Shown here: piece after piece, positions 1-8,127 of the stretch
Layout of the letters: each line of letters begins with the position of its first letter
Numbering within the stretch: the stretch's first letter is position 1
Assembly (NCBI GenBank): GCA_003241385.1
Contig: QFPO01000003.1
Location: 310,001-374,000 of the forward strand
Reading direction: 5' to 3'
Origin: Rhodanobacter denitrificans
GTDB taxonomy: Bacteria > Pseudomonadota > Gammaproteobacteria > Xanthomonadales > Rhodanobacteraceae
DNA: 64,000 bases
The notes under the pieces: generated by a model
Seen by the model: the letters and a program-made list of their open reading frames with translations, nothing else
What the model was told of the DNA's origin: nothing
Databases searched by the model: none
Made by a program: the position numbers and the translations under genes

Positions 1-1625
1 AGAACCGCTTCGTGCGCGCGGGTGCGCTGCTCAGCGACGCCGACAAGGCGACGCTGCGCGAGATCAACAAGGAAGAGTCGACGCTGTCGACCGCGTTCAC
101 GAACAAGCTGCTGGCGGCGACCAATGCCGCGGCGGTGATCGTCGACGAGCGCGCGCGCCTGGACGGCTACGCCGAGGCCGATCTGGCCGCTGCGGCCGAA
201 GCCGCCAAGGCGCATGGCCAGGAAGGCAAATGGGTGATCGCGCTGCAGAACACCACGCAGCAGCCGGCCCTGGTCTCGCTGAAGGACCGCGGCCTGCGCG
301 AGCAGCTGCTGCGCGCCTCGATGGAGCGCGCCGAGCACGGCGACGCCAACGACACGCTGTCGACGATCGAGCGCCAGGCCGAGCTGCGCGCGCAGCGCGC
401 CAAGCTGCTCGGCTTCCCGAACTACGCCGCCTACAGCCTGGCCGATCAGATGGCCAAGACGCCCGAGGCGGCGACCAAGCTGCTGACCGACACCGTGCCG
501 GCCGCGACCGCCAAGGCGCGCGGCGAGGCGGCCAAGATGCAGCAGCTGATCGACGCGCAGAAGGGCGGCTTCAAGCTGGCCGCGTGGGACTGGGACTTCT
601 ACGCCGAGCAGGTGCGCAAGGCCGAGTTCGACCTCGACGAGGCCGCGATCAAGCCGTATTTCGAGCTCGACCGCGTGCTGCAGGACGGCGTGTTCTTCGC
701 GGCCAACCAGCTCTACGGCATCACGTTCAAGGAGCGCAAGGACATCCCGGTCTACCACCCGGACGTGCGCGTGTTCGACGTGTTCGACGCCGACGGCAAG
801 CAACTGGCGCTGTTCTACGCGGACTACTTCAAGCGCGACGCCAAGCGCGGCGGCGCCTGGATGGGCAATTTCGTCGAGCAGAACGGCCTGACCGGCACGA
901 TCCCGGTCATCTACAACGTCTGCAACTACACCAAGCCGGCGCCGGGCCAGCCGGCCCTGCTGTCGTTCGACGAGGTCACCACGACGTTCCACGAGTTTGG
1001 CCACGCGCTGCACGGCATGTTCTCGAAGACGAAGTACCCGTCGCTGGCCGGCACCAGCGTCTCGCGCGACTTCGTCGAGTTCCCGTCGCAGTTCAACGAG
1101 CACTGGGCGAACGATCCGGTCGTGTTCGCGAACTACGCCAAGCACTACCAGACCGGCGAGGCGATGCCGGAGGATCTGGTGCAGAAGATCCGCAAGGCGC
1201 GCACGTTCAACCAGGGCTATGCGACGACCGAATACCTGGCCGCAGCGCTGCTCGACCAGGCCTGGCACAGTCTGCCGGCCGATGCCGGCAAGCAGGACGC
1301 CAAACGCTTCGAGGCCGAGGCGCTGGCGCGCTACAAGGTCGACCTGCCGGAGGTGCCGCCGCGCTATCGCAGCCCGTACTTCGCGCACATCTGGGGCGGC
1401 GGCTACTCGGCCGGCTACTACGCCTACTTCTGGGCCGAGGTGCTCGATCACGACGCGTTCCAGTGGTTCCGCGAGAACGGCGGCCTGACCCGCCAGAACG
1501 GCCAGACCTTCCGCGACAAGATCCTCTCGCGCGGCAACACGGTCGAGCTCGCGACGCTCTACCGCGAGTTCCGCGGCAAGGATCCGAGCGTCGAGCCGCT
1601 GCTCGAGCATCGCGGCCTGAAGTAA
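1..1625 (+). CDS. dcp: M3 family zinc peptidase, peptidyl-dipeptidase Dcp-like (5' truncated)
   Basis: This is the C-terminal part of an M3-family metallopeptidase, which removes dipeptides from the C-terminus of peptides. The reading frame is open from base 3, so the true start lies upstream of the window. About 540 of the roughly 700 residues usual for the family are visible. The zinc-binding HEFGH is encoded at 990-1004, and the downstream segment FVEFPSQF supplies the third zinc ligand (Glu). The tail PSVEPLLEHRGLK is typical of Dcp. No signal peptide can be judged because the N-terminus is missing. A perfect hairpin follows the TAA stop. Oligopeptidase A is the main alternative, but the C-terminal block fits Dcp better. 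Confidence 0.88.
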   Translation, partial: NRFVRAGALLSDADKATLREINKEESTLSTAFTNKLLAATNAAAVIVDERARLDGYAEADLAAAAEAAKAHGQEGKWVIALQNTTQQPALVSLKDRGLREQLLRASMERAEHGDANDTLSTIERQAELRAQRAKLLGFPNYAAYSLADQMAKTPEAATKLLTDTVPAATAKARGEAAKMQQLIDAQKGGFKLAAWDWDFYAEQVRKAEFDLDEAAIKPYFELDRVLQDGVFFAANQLYGITFKERKDIPVYHPDVRVFDVFDADGKQLALFYADYFKRDAKRGGAWMGNFVEQNGLTGTIPVIYNVCNYTKPAPGQPALLSFDEVTTTFHEFGHALHGMFSKTKYPSLAGTSVSRDFVEFPSQFNEHWANDPVVFANYAKHYQTGEAMPEDLVQKIRKARTFNQGYATTEYLAAALLDQAWHSLPADAGKQDAKRFEAEALARYKVDLPEVPPRYRSPYFAHIWGGGYSAGYYAYFWAEVLDHDAFQWFRENGGLTRQNGQTFRDKILSRGNTVELATLYREFRGKDPSVEPLLEHRGLK

Positions 1626-1633
1626 GCTGCGGC

Positions 1634-1662
1634 GACGGACGGCGCCGCGCGCGCCGTCCGTC
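1634..1662 (+). terminator. Hairpin after dcp
   Basis: A perfect 12-bp stem (gacggacggcgc at 1634-1645 with its complement at 1651-1662) encloses a 5-nt loop. It starts 9 nt after the dcp stop. Only short T clusters follow, so termination may be weak or Rho-assisted. Confidence 0.6.
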
Positions 1663-1696
1663 TTCGCGGTGTGTTTCCTCCGAAGGACGAGTTCCG

Positions 1697-2107
1697 ATGA
1701 CCACGTGTTCGGCCCGCTTCGCAGCGCTCGCGCTCGCCTTCACGGTCGGCTGGCATGCGGCGCCGGCAGCGGCCGCGCCGACGCCGGTCGCGCGCTGCGA
1801 GCTGGTCAGCCTCGATCTGCTCGACGCACTCGGCCGCGGCGACTACGCCGCCGCGCAGGCGCTGTTCGCGCCGGCCCTGGCCGACGAACTGCCGGCGGCG
1901 CAGCTGCGCACGCTGTGGACCGATACCGCGGACCGGCAAGGCGCGCTGCGCACGGCCGGACGCCCGCACGGCGGGCGCGTCAACGGGCGCAGCGAAGTGT
2001 TCGTGCCGCTGATGTTCGAGAAGTCCACCGTGACCGCCGACGTGGTCTGCGACGGCGACGGACGCATCAGCGCGTTCCGGCTGACGCCGCCGCGCACGCT
2101 GCCCTGA
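1697..2107 (+). CDS. Small secreted protein, DUF3887-like
   Basis: This encodes 136 residues starting at an ATG preceded by AAGGACGA at 1683-1690. Residues 1-25 form a cleavable signal peptide ending in an AAPAAAA stretch, so the product is exported to the periplasm or beyond. The mature part has a helix (LDLLDALGRGDYAAAQALF) followed by beta strands ending VTADVVCDGDGRISAF, like the NTF2-like DUF3887 proteins that often sit on hydrolases. The family match is by eye and moderate. It has two cysteines in the mature part. It is separated from dcp by a hairpin and faces gshA convergently. Confidence 0.6.
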   Translation: MTTCSARFAALALAFTVGWHAAPAAAAPTPVARCELVSLDLLDALGRGDYAAAQALFAPALADELPAAQLRTLWTDTADRQGALRTAGRPHGGRVNGRSEVFVPLMFEKSTVTADVVCDGDGRISAFRLTPPRTLP

Positions 2108-2155
2108 CGATCCGTCCGCCGCAGGCGGCGGGGCGCCGGCTCGCGGCGCCTACTC

Positions 2156-3520
2156 TCAGTACGCGAACTCGGTGAACACCGGATCGACGCTGCCGTTCCA
2201 GCGGCCGTGGAACAGCTCGAGCTTGCGCTCGGCCGAGGTCTGGTTGGTCTCGACGATCTCGATCAGCGGCTCGAGGAAGATCGACTCGTCGGCGCCGTGG
2301 CTGTTGCGGCGCGCGCGCCGGGCCAGGCCGCGCGCGGCGATCTTCAGCGCCTCGGCGGCCAGATCGCGCACGCTGCCGCCGCGGAACGGCAGCTTCAGCG
2401 CCTGCGCCGGCACGCCGTCGCGCAGCGCGTGCCGCTCGGCGATGCTGAAATCCTTGACCAGGTCCCAGGCCGCGTCGAGCGCCTCGGCGTCGTAGAGCAG
2501 GCCGACCCAGAACGCCGGCAAGGCGCAGAGCCGGCCCCAGGGACCGCCGTCGGCGCCGCGCATCTCCAGATACTTCTTGAGCCGCACTTCCGGAAACGCC
2601 GTGGTCAGATGGTCGGCGAAATCCTTGAGCGTCGGCGTCGCGCCCGGCAGCTCGTCGAGCTTGCCGTCCATGAAGCGCCGGAACGAGCGGCCGGCCAGGT
2701 CCACGTAGCGGCCGTCGCGATAGCTGAAATACATCGGCACGTCGAGCAGGTAGTCGACGTAGCGCTCGTAGCCGAAGCCGTCCTCGAACACGAAGTCGAG
2801 CATGCCGGTGCGGTCCGGATCGGTATCGGTCCAGATGTGCGAGCGGTAGCTGAGGTAGCCGTTCGGCTTGCCCTCGGTGAACGGCGAGTCGGCGAACAGC
2901 GCCGTGGCCACCGGCTGCAGCGCCAGCGAGACACGGAACTTCTTGACCATGTCCGCCTCGTCGGCGAAGTCGAGATTGACCTGCACGGTGCAGGTCCGCG
3001 TCATCATGTCCAGGCCGAGCGAACCGACCGTCGGCATGTAGCGGCGCATGATCGCGTAGCGGCCCTTCGGCATCCACGGCATGTCGGCGCGCGACCATTT
3101 CGGCTGGAAGCCCATGCCGAGAAAGCCCAGGCCCAGGCCGTCGGCGACCGCCTTGACCTCGCCGAGATGGCCGGTGACCTCGCTGCAGGTCTCGTGGATC
3201 GAGGCCAGCGGCGCGCCGGACAGCTCGAGCTGGCCGGCCGGTTCGAGCGTGACCGACGCGCTGTCGCGCACCAGTGCGATCAGCTTGCCGTCTTCCTCGA
3301 CGCGGTCCCAGCCGAAGCGGGTCAGCCCCTCGAGCAGGGCGCCGATGCCGCGTTCGCCCTCCCAGGTCGGCGGACGCAGGTCGTCGAGCCGGAAGCCGAA
3401 CTTCTCGTGCTCGGTGCCGATCCGCCAGTCCGCTTCGGGCTTGCCGCCGGATGCGATGAACTCGACCAGCTGGTCGCGGCTGCGGATCGGTTCGTCCTTG
3501 ACGGTGCTGGGTCCGGACAT
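2156..3520 (-). CDS. gshA: Glutamate-cysteine ligase, plant type
   Basis: The 454-residue product catalyses ATP-dependent joining of L-glutamate and L-cysteine, the first step of glutathione synthesis, in the cytoplasm. GTEHEKFGF near residues 35-43 is the start of the catalytic core of the plant/proteobacterial GCS2 type, and MPKGRYAIMRRYMP, LDFVFEDGFGYERYVDY and FPEVRLKKYLEMRGAD are further family blocks. The length matches the usual 450-460 residues. The ATG at 3520 is preceded by AGGAA. It lies downstream of yqeY on the same strand, where dnaG-rpoD would be expected after rpsU-yqeY in many relatives. No gshB is visible. Confidence 0.92.
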   Translation of the reverse strand: MSGPSTVKDEPIRSRDQLVEFIASGGKPEADWRIGTEHEKFGFRLDDLRPPTWEGERGIGALLEGLTRFGWDRVEEDGKLIALVRDSASVTLEPAGQLELSGAPLASIHETCSEVTGHLGEVKAVADGLGLGFLGMGFQPKWSRADMPWMPKGRYAIMRRYMPTVGSLGLDMMTRTCTVQVNLDFADEADMVKKFRVSLALQPVATALFADSPFTEGKPNGYLSYRSHIWTDTDPDRTGMLDFVFEDGFGYERYVDYLLDVPMYFSYRDGRYVDLAGRSFRRFMDGKLDELPGATPTLKDFADHLTTAFPEVRLKKYLEMRGADGGPWGRLCALPAFWVGLLYDAEALDAAWDLVKDFSIAERHALRDGVPAQALKLPFRGGSVRDLAAEALKIAARGLARRARRNSHGADESIFLEPLIEIVETNQTSAERKLELFHGRWNGSVDPVFTEFAY

Positions 3521-3594
3521 GGGATTTCCTCGAAGACAGCCGTCCACATGGGGATGCGCGGTCAGCCCGCAAGTGGGACCGGCGGCGCCGGCGC

Positions 3595-4041
3595 TCAGCC
3601 GCCGAGCCGCGCCTTGATCAGGCCCGAGACCTGGCCCATGTCGGCGCGTCCGGCCACGCGCGGCTTGACCAGGGCGACCACCTTGCCCATGTCGCGCGCA
3701 CCGGCGGCGCCCGATTCGGCGATCGCCGCGGCGATGATCGCGTCGAGCTCGGCGGCGTCCAGCGCGGCCGGCAGATAGGCCTGGATCACCGCGACCTCGG
3801 CCTTTTCCTTGTCGGCCAGATCGGTGCGCGCGGCCGCCTCGAACTGCGTGATCGAGTCGCGGCGCTGCTTGAGCATCTTCTCGAGCACCGACAGCACCTG
3901 CGCGTCGTCCAGGACGATGCGCTCGTCGACCTCGCGCTGCTTGATCGCGGCCTGGATCAGGCGGATGACGGCGAGGCGATCCTTGTCGCCGGCCTTCATC
4001 GCGGTCTTCATGTCGGTGGTGATCTGGTCTTTGAGGGACAT
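3595..4041 (-). CDS. yqeY: GatB/YqeY domain protein
   Basis: The 148-residue protein (MSLKDQITTDMKTAMKAG...) is a full-length stand-alone YqeY-like protein, related to the helical tail of the GatB/GatE amidotransferase subunits. Its exact role is unsettled; binding of tRNA-like substrates has been proposed for the family. The ATG at 4041 is preceded by GAGGAG about 9 nt upstream; upstream in-frame codons are not needed. It follows rpsU on the same strand, the classical rpsU-yqeY order, but two hairpins lie between them, so it probably depends on read-through or its own promoter. Confidence 0.88.
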   Translation of the reverse strand: MSLKDQITTDMKTAMKAGDKDRLAVIRLIQAAIKQREVDERIVLDDAQVLSVLEKMLKQRRDSITQFEAAARTDLADKEKAEVAVIQAYLPAALDAAELDAIIAAAIAESGAAGARDMGKVVALVKPRVAGRADMGQVSGLIKARLGG

Positions 4042-4095
4042 GGCCCGGCACTCCTCGGAGCGGCGCGAGGATCGGCCCGCGCCGCGGTGGATCGT

Positions 4096-4120
4096 GACGG
4101 CCGCGCCGAGCGCGGCCGTC
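4096..4120 (-). terminator. GC-rich hairpin between rpsU and yqeY
   Basis: A perfect 10-bp stem (gacggccgcg, 4096-4105 and 4111-4120) with a 5-nt loop lies immediately downstream of the stronger rpsU terminator. It has no T run on either side. It may be an attenuator or an mRNA-stability structure in the yqeY leader. Confidence 0.4.
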
Positions 4121-4137
4121 ATCGGCACAAACGCAAA

Positions 4138-4166
4138 CGGCCGACGTTGCCTGGCAACGTCGGCCG
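4138..4166 (-). terminator. rpsU: Rho-independent terminator/attenuator after rpsU
   Basis: A nearly loop-free perfect dyad (cggccgacgttgcc at 4138-4151, complement at 4153-4166) is followed on the minus strand by TTTGCGTTTGTG. It lies about 50 nt after the rpsU stop, so most rpsU transcripts should end here with partial read-through to yqeY. Confidence 0.75.
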
Positions 4167-4216
4167 ATCGACAGCCCGGATTCGCGCGGCGGATGCCAGG
4201 CGGCCGCCGCAGGCGA

Positions 4217-4432
4217 TCAGTACAGGCGCCGGCGCTTGGTCACGTCGCGCGAGACGCGACGCAGGTGACGCTTGACCGCAGCGGCACGCTTGCGCTTGCG
4301 CTCCTGGGTCGGCTTTTCGTAGAACTCGCGCTTGCGCACTTCGGCCAGGATGCCGGCCTTCTCACAGGTGCGCTTGAATCGGCGCAGGGCGAACTCAAAT
4401 GGCTCGTTCTCACGAACTTTGACGCTGGGCAT
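4217..4432 (-). CDS. rpsU: 30S ribosomal protein S21
   Basis: The 71-residue basic protein starts MPSVKVRENEPFEFALRR and ends DVTKRRRLY, matching bacterial S21 over its full length. S21 sits on the small-subunit platform and assists initiation. The ATG at 4432 has GGAG 7 nt upstream. It is divergent from tsaD, as in the macromolecular-synthesis region of E. coli (tsaD / rpsU-dnaG-rpoD). Its own promoter and terminator are visible. dnaG and rpoD are absent downstream. Confidence 0.97.
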   Translation of the reverse strand: MPSVKVRENEPFEFALRRFKRTCEKAGILAEVRKREFYEKPTQERKRKRAAAVKRHLRRVSRDVTKRRRLY

Positions 4433-4482
4433 CGACGAACTCCGCTGTAAACTGATCTGCCCGGGCTGCGGGCGAGCCGCGC

Positions 4483-4512
4483 ATTCTACCGTGACCGACC
4501 AGACCATTGCAA
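4483..4512 (-). promoter_or_regulatory. rpsU: Sigma-70-type promoter for rpsU
   Basis: On the minus strand TTGCAA (4507-4512) and TAGAAT (4483-4488) are separated by 18 bp, with about 50 nt to the rpsU ATG. The boxes fall at or inside the 5' end of the divergent tsaD gene, so rpsU transcription could interfere with tsaD. Confidence 0.55.
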
Positions 4513-4532
4513 AGCCCGGCGAACCGGCCGTC

Positions 4533-5558
4533 GTGACCGGCCCGGTCCTCGGCATCGAGACCTCCTGCGACGAGACCGGCGTGGCGGTATACGACCGCGC
4601 GCGCGGCCTGCTCGCGCACCGGCTCTACAGCCAGATCCGCCTGCATGCCGACTACGGCGGCGTCGTGCCGGAGCTGGCCTCGCGCGACCACGTCCGCAAG
4701 CTGCTGCCGCTGGTCCGCCAGACCCTGGCCGACGCCGACCTGCAGCTGGAGGACCTGGCCGGCGTCGCCTACACCGCCGGCCCCGGTCTGGCCGGCGCGC
4801 TGCTGGTCGGCGCGGCCGCCGCGCGCGCGCTGGCCTGGGCGCTGGAGCGCCCGGCGATCGGCGTGCACCACATGGAAGGCCACCTGCTGGCGCCGATGCT
4901 CGAGCCCGATCCGCCCGAGCCGCCGTACGTCGCCCTGCTGGTGTCCGGCGGCCATTCGATGCTGGTCGAGGTGACCGCGATCGGCCGCTACCGGCTGCTC
5001 GGCGACACGCTCGACGACGCAGCCGGCGAGGCCTTCGACAAGACCGCCAAGCTGATCGGCCTGCCGTATCCGGGCGGCCCGGCGCTCGCGCAGCTCGCCG
5101 AGACCGGCACGCCGGGCCGGTTCCGCTTCGCGCGGCCGATGACCGACCGGCCGGGCCTGGACTTCAGCTTCTCGGGCCTCAAGACCCAGGTGCTGCTGGC
5201 CTGGCAGGCCAGCGACGGCGCCGAGACGACGCGTGCCGATCTGGCCCGCGGGTTCGAGGACGCGGTCGTCGACACGCTGGCGATCAAGTGCCGCCGTGCG
5301 CTGGCCGCGACCGGCGCGCGGCGCCTGGTGATCGCCGGCGGCGTCGGCGCCAATCGCCGGCTGCGCGCACAGCTGGCCGAGGCCGCCGAGGCCGACGGCT
5401 TCCGCGTGCACTTCCCGCGGCCGGCGTTCTGCACCGACAACGGCGCGATGATCGCGCTGGCCGGCGCGCTGCGCCTGGCGGCCGGCCAGCACGCCGATCC
5501 GGCGATCGCGGTGCGGCCGCGCTGGGAGCTGGAAAGCCTCGACGCGGTCGAGGTCTAG
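4533..5558 (+). CDS. tsaD: tRNA threonylcarbamoyladenosine synthase subunit TsaD
   Basis: TsaD transfers the threonylcarbamoyl group from TC-AMP to A37 of tRNAs that read ANN codons, in a complex with TsaB and TsaE. The product opens with LGIETSCDETG and carries the metal-binding HMEGH (residues 113-117), the ASKHA nucleotide-binding blocks (VSGGHSML, AGGVGANRRLR) and CTDNGAMIA near the C-terminus. The GTG at 4533 gives 341 residues and places the core four residues from the N-terminus, as in relatives; a GTG at 4491 in the same frame is also possible and neither has a strong ribosome binding site. It is divergent from rpsU. Confidence 0.93.
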   Translation: MTGPVLGIETSCDETGVAVYDRARGLLAHRLYSQIRLHADYGGVVPELASRDHVRKLLPLVRQTLADADLQLEDLAGVAYTAGPGLAGALLVGAAAARALAWALERPAIGVHHMEGHLLAPMLEPDPPEPPYVALLVSGGHSMLVEVTAIGRYRLLGDTLDDAAGEAFDKTAKLIGLPYPGGPALAQLAETGTPGRFRFARPMTDRPGLDFSFSGLKTQVLLAWQASDGAETTRADLARGFEDAVVDTLAIKCRRALAATGARRLVIAGGVGANRRLRAQLAEAAEADGFRVHFPRPAFCTDNGAMIALAGALRLAAGQHADPAIAVRPRWELESLDAVEV

Positions 5559-5685
5559 AGCCGCCGCGGACCGTCTCGACGACATCGCGCCATCCGTGCA
5601 TGATGCGTCGCAATATCCTCATGCCCGCGCCGGATGAAGATACGCCGGTCCGCGACCAGCGGACGCATCGATCGAGGACGTGTGC

Positions 5686-7131
5686 ATGGATTGGAGCCGG
5701 TACAGGCCGCCCAGCTACGACGAACTGATCCAGGCCGACGGCCAGCCGCGCGCGAGCGCGCGACGGCTGATCGAGTACATCACCGGCCTCTCGCGCAAGG
5801 AACTGGCCGAGCGGCAGCTCGCCGCCGACTTGGCGGCCCGCGAGATGGGCGTCACCTTCACCGTCTACTCCGAAGGTCGCAACGTCGACCGCACCCTGCC
5901 CTTCGACGTGATTCCGCGCGTGATTCCGCGCAGCGAATGGGCACGCACCGAAGCGGGCCTGCGCCAGCGCGTGCAGGCGCTGAACCTGTTCATCGACGAC
6001 ATCTACGGCGAGCAGCGCATCCTGCGCGACAAGGTCGTGCCGCGTTCGATCCTCAAGGAGTCGGTCAACTTCCGCCAGCAGTGCGTCGGCATCCGGCCGC
6101 CGCTCGGCGTGTGGGCCCACATCTGCGGATCGGACCTGGTGCGCGACGGCGACGGCACGCTGTACGTGCTCGAGGACAACCTGCGCATTCCGAGCGGCGT
6201 GTCGTATCTGCTCGAGAACCGCCTGGTCGCCAAGCGCGTGTTCCCCGAGCTGTTCGAGACCACCGCGATCCTGCCGGTCGACGACTACCCGGCGCAGCTC
6301 TACGACACGCTGGCCGCGCTGTCGCCGCGCCCCGGCGAACAGCCGGTGATCGCGCTGCTGACGCCCGGCATCTACAACAGCGCCTACTTCGAGCACTGCT
6401 ACCTCGCGCAGAGCATGGGCGTGGAGCTGGTCGAGGGCGGCGACCTGTTCGTCGGCGACGACGACGTGTGCTACATGCGCACCGTCTACGGTCCGCGCCG
6501 CGTCGACGTGATCTACCGCCGCGTCGACGACCTCTACATCGATCCGGAATGCTTCATCGAGGACTCGGTGCTCGGCGTGCGCGGCCTGATCCGCGCCTGG
6601 CGCGCCGGCAAGGTCGCGCTGGCCAACGCGCCGGGCGCCGGCGTCGCCGACGACAAGGTCGTCTACGCCTACGTGCCGAAGATGATCCGGTACTACCTCG
6701 ACCAGGATCCGATCCTGCCGAACGTGCCGACCTATCTCTGCGACGACGCGCGCCAGCGCAAGTACGTGCTCGAGCACCTGGCCGAGCTGGTCGTCAAGCC
6801 GGCCAACGAATCGGGCGGCTACGGCATGCTGGTCGGGCCGCGCTCGACCAAGCGCCAGCGCGAGCAGTTCGCGAAGCTGATCGCCGCGCGGCCGCGCAAC
6901 TACATCGCGCAGCCGACCTTGAGCCTGTCGACCGCGCCGGTCGTCACCGAGACCGGTCCGCAACCGCGTCATCTGGATCTGCGGCCGTTCGTGCTGTCGC
7001 GCCACGACATCTACGTGACCACCGGCGGCCTGACCCGCGTCGCGATGAAGAAGGGCTCGCTGGTCGTCAACAGCTCGCAGGGCGGCGGCGCCAAGGACAC
7101 CTGGATCGTCGATTTCGAGGAGAGCCTCTGA
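5686..7131 (+). CDS. Circularly permuted ATP-grasp type 2 protein
   Basis: The 481-residue protein (MDWSRYRPPSYDELIQ...) matches the circularly permuted ATP-grasp family (DUF404/DUF407). These are predicted ATP-dependent carboxylate-amine or thiol ligases that make a peptide-like product; the substrate is unknown. Visible blocks are RQQCVGIRPPLGVWAHICG, VLEDNLRIPSGVSYLLENR, LLTPGIYNSAYFEH and the ATP-binding KPANESGGYGM near residue 370. The ATG at 5686 has GAGGA 7 nt upstream. Its TGA overlaps the ATG of the alpha-E gene by one base (TGATG), so translation is coupled. The transglutaminase gene often found third in such operons is absent. Confidence 0.87.
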   Translation: MDWSRYRPPSYDELIQADGQPRASARRLIEYITGLSRKELAERQLAADLAAREMGVTFTVYSEGRNVDRTLPFDVIPRVIPRSEWARTEAGLRQRVQALNLFIDDIYGEQRILRDKVVPRSILKESVNFRQQCVGIRPPLGVWAHICGSDLVRDGDGTLYVLEDNLRIPSGVSYLLENRLVAKRVFPELFETTAILPVDDYPAQLYDTLAALSPRPGEQPVIALLTPGIYNSAYFEHCYLAQSMGVELVEGGDLFVGDDDVCYMRTVYGPRRVDVIYRRVDDLYIDPECFIEDSVLGVRGLIRAWRAGKVALANAPGAGVADDKVVYAYVPKMIRYYLDQDPILPNVPTYLCDDARQRKYVLEHLAELVVKPANESGGYGMLVGPRSTKRQREQFAKLIAARPRNYIAQPTLSLSTAPVVTETGPQPRHLDLRPFVLSRHDIYVTTGGLTRVAMKKGSLVVNSSQGGGAKDTWIVDFEESL

Positions 7132-8072
7132 TGCTCTCGCGCGTCGCCGACAATCTCTACTGGTTCACGCGCTATCTGCGCCGCGCCGAGAACACCGCGC
7201 GCCTCGTCAACGTCAACAGCCAGCTGCAGCTGGATCTGCCGCGCAACGTACGCTTCGCATGGCAGCCGCTGCTCGACACGCTCGGCGTGCAGGACGCGTT
7301 CCGGCGCCTGCATCCGGACAGCGATGGCGACGCTGGCGAGGCCGACGTGGTGCGCTTCCTGCTGCTCGAACCAGGCAGCCCTTGCTCGCTGCTGAGCTCG
7401 CTGCAGGCCTCGCGCGAGGCGCTGCGCTCGATCCGCGACACGCTGCCGGCCGAGAGCTGGGAGCGCGTCAACGGCCTGTTCCTGTGGCTGGCCGACAACG
7501 GCGAGCGCGCGCTCGGCCGGCGCTACCGCCAGGAACTGCTGAGCCGCGTCGTCGACGGCTGCCTGGTCGTGTCGGGCATGCTGACCGCCAACGTCAGCCG
7601 CGACACCGGCTTCCAGTTCCTGCGTCTGGGCACCGCGCTCGAACAGGCCGACATGACCACGCGCATCATCGACGCCGGCGGCTCGGGCCTGATCCGCCCG
7701 CGCGTAACCGACGATCTGGCCGCGTTCCGCGCGGTGCAGTGGATCAGCGTGCTGCGTTCGCTGGAGGCCTACCAGATGTACCGGCGCCAGGTCCGCCAGC
7801 GTGTCACGCCGGCCCTGGCGCTGCGCTTCCTGCTGCAGGACGCGGAGTTTCCGCGCAGCGTCACCTACTGCCTGGACCGCGTCGAGAGCACGCTGCCGCG
7901 CCTGCCCGGCCGCAAGGCGGTCTCACGTGCGCTGGCACAGGTGCAGTCGATCGTGCGCGGCGCCGACACCGTCGCGCTCGCCGAGCACGGGCCGAAGGTG
8001 ATGATGGACCGCATCCAGATCGGACTGGTCGCGCTGCACGAGGCGCTGGCCGAAGCCTACTTCCGCAACTGA
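7131..8072 (+). CDS. Alpha-E domain protein (DUF403)
   Basis: The 313-residue, all-helical protein begins MLSRVADNLYWFTRYLRRAENTAR, the signature opening of alpha-E proteins, which nearly always accompany the circularly permuted ATP-grasp ligase. Comparative genomics predicts that the pair modifies or ligates peptides, but no reaction is established. Blocks LEQADMTTRIID, PRSVTYCLDRVESTLPRLPG and the C-terminal LVALHEALAEAYF fit the family. Start and upstream stop overlap by one base. A bidirectional hairpin follows at 8080-8104. Confidence 0.87.
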   Translation: MLSRVADNLYWFTRYLRRAENTARLVNVNSQLQLDLPRNVRFAWQPLLDTLGVQDAFRRLHPDSDGDAGEADVVRFLLLEPGSPCSLLSSLQASREALRSIRDTLPAESWERVNGLFLWLADNGERALGRRYRQELLSRVVDGCLVVSGMLTANVSRDTGFQFLRLGTALEQADMTTRIIDAGGSGLIRPRVTDDLAAFRAVQWISVLRSLEAYQMYRRQVRQRVTPALALRFLLQDAEFPRSVTYCLDRVESTLPRLPGRKAVSRALAQVQSIVRGADTVALAEHGPKVMMDRIQIGLVALHEALAEAYFRN

Positions 8073-8079
8073 CGCGCGC

Positions 8080-8104
8080 CGGCGCCGCACATCGCGCGGC
8101 GCCG
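8080..8104. terminator. Bidirectional hairpin between convergent genes
   Basis: A perfect 9-bp stem (cggcgccgc at 8080-8088 with its complement at 8096-8104) and 7-nt loop lie between the alpha-E gene and the convergent DUF937 gene. There is no T run, so it is likely a GC-rich, partly Rho-aided terminator. Confidence 0.5.
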
Positions 8105-8127
8105 ACGATAGAAGGTCCGGCGTCGCG

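Noticed and set aside
4419..4451. TTGACG ... TGTAAA as a tsaD promoter
   Set aside because: The spacing is 21 bp, too long for a good sigma-70 promoter, and the -35 lies within rpsU coding sequence.
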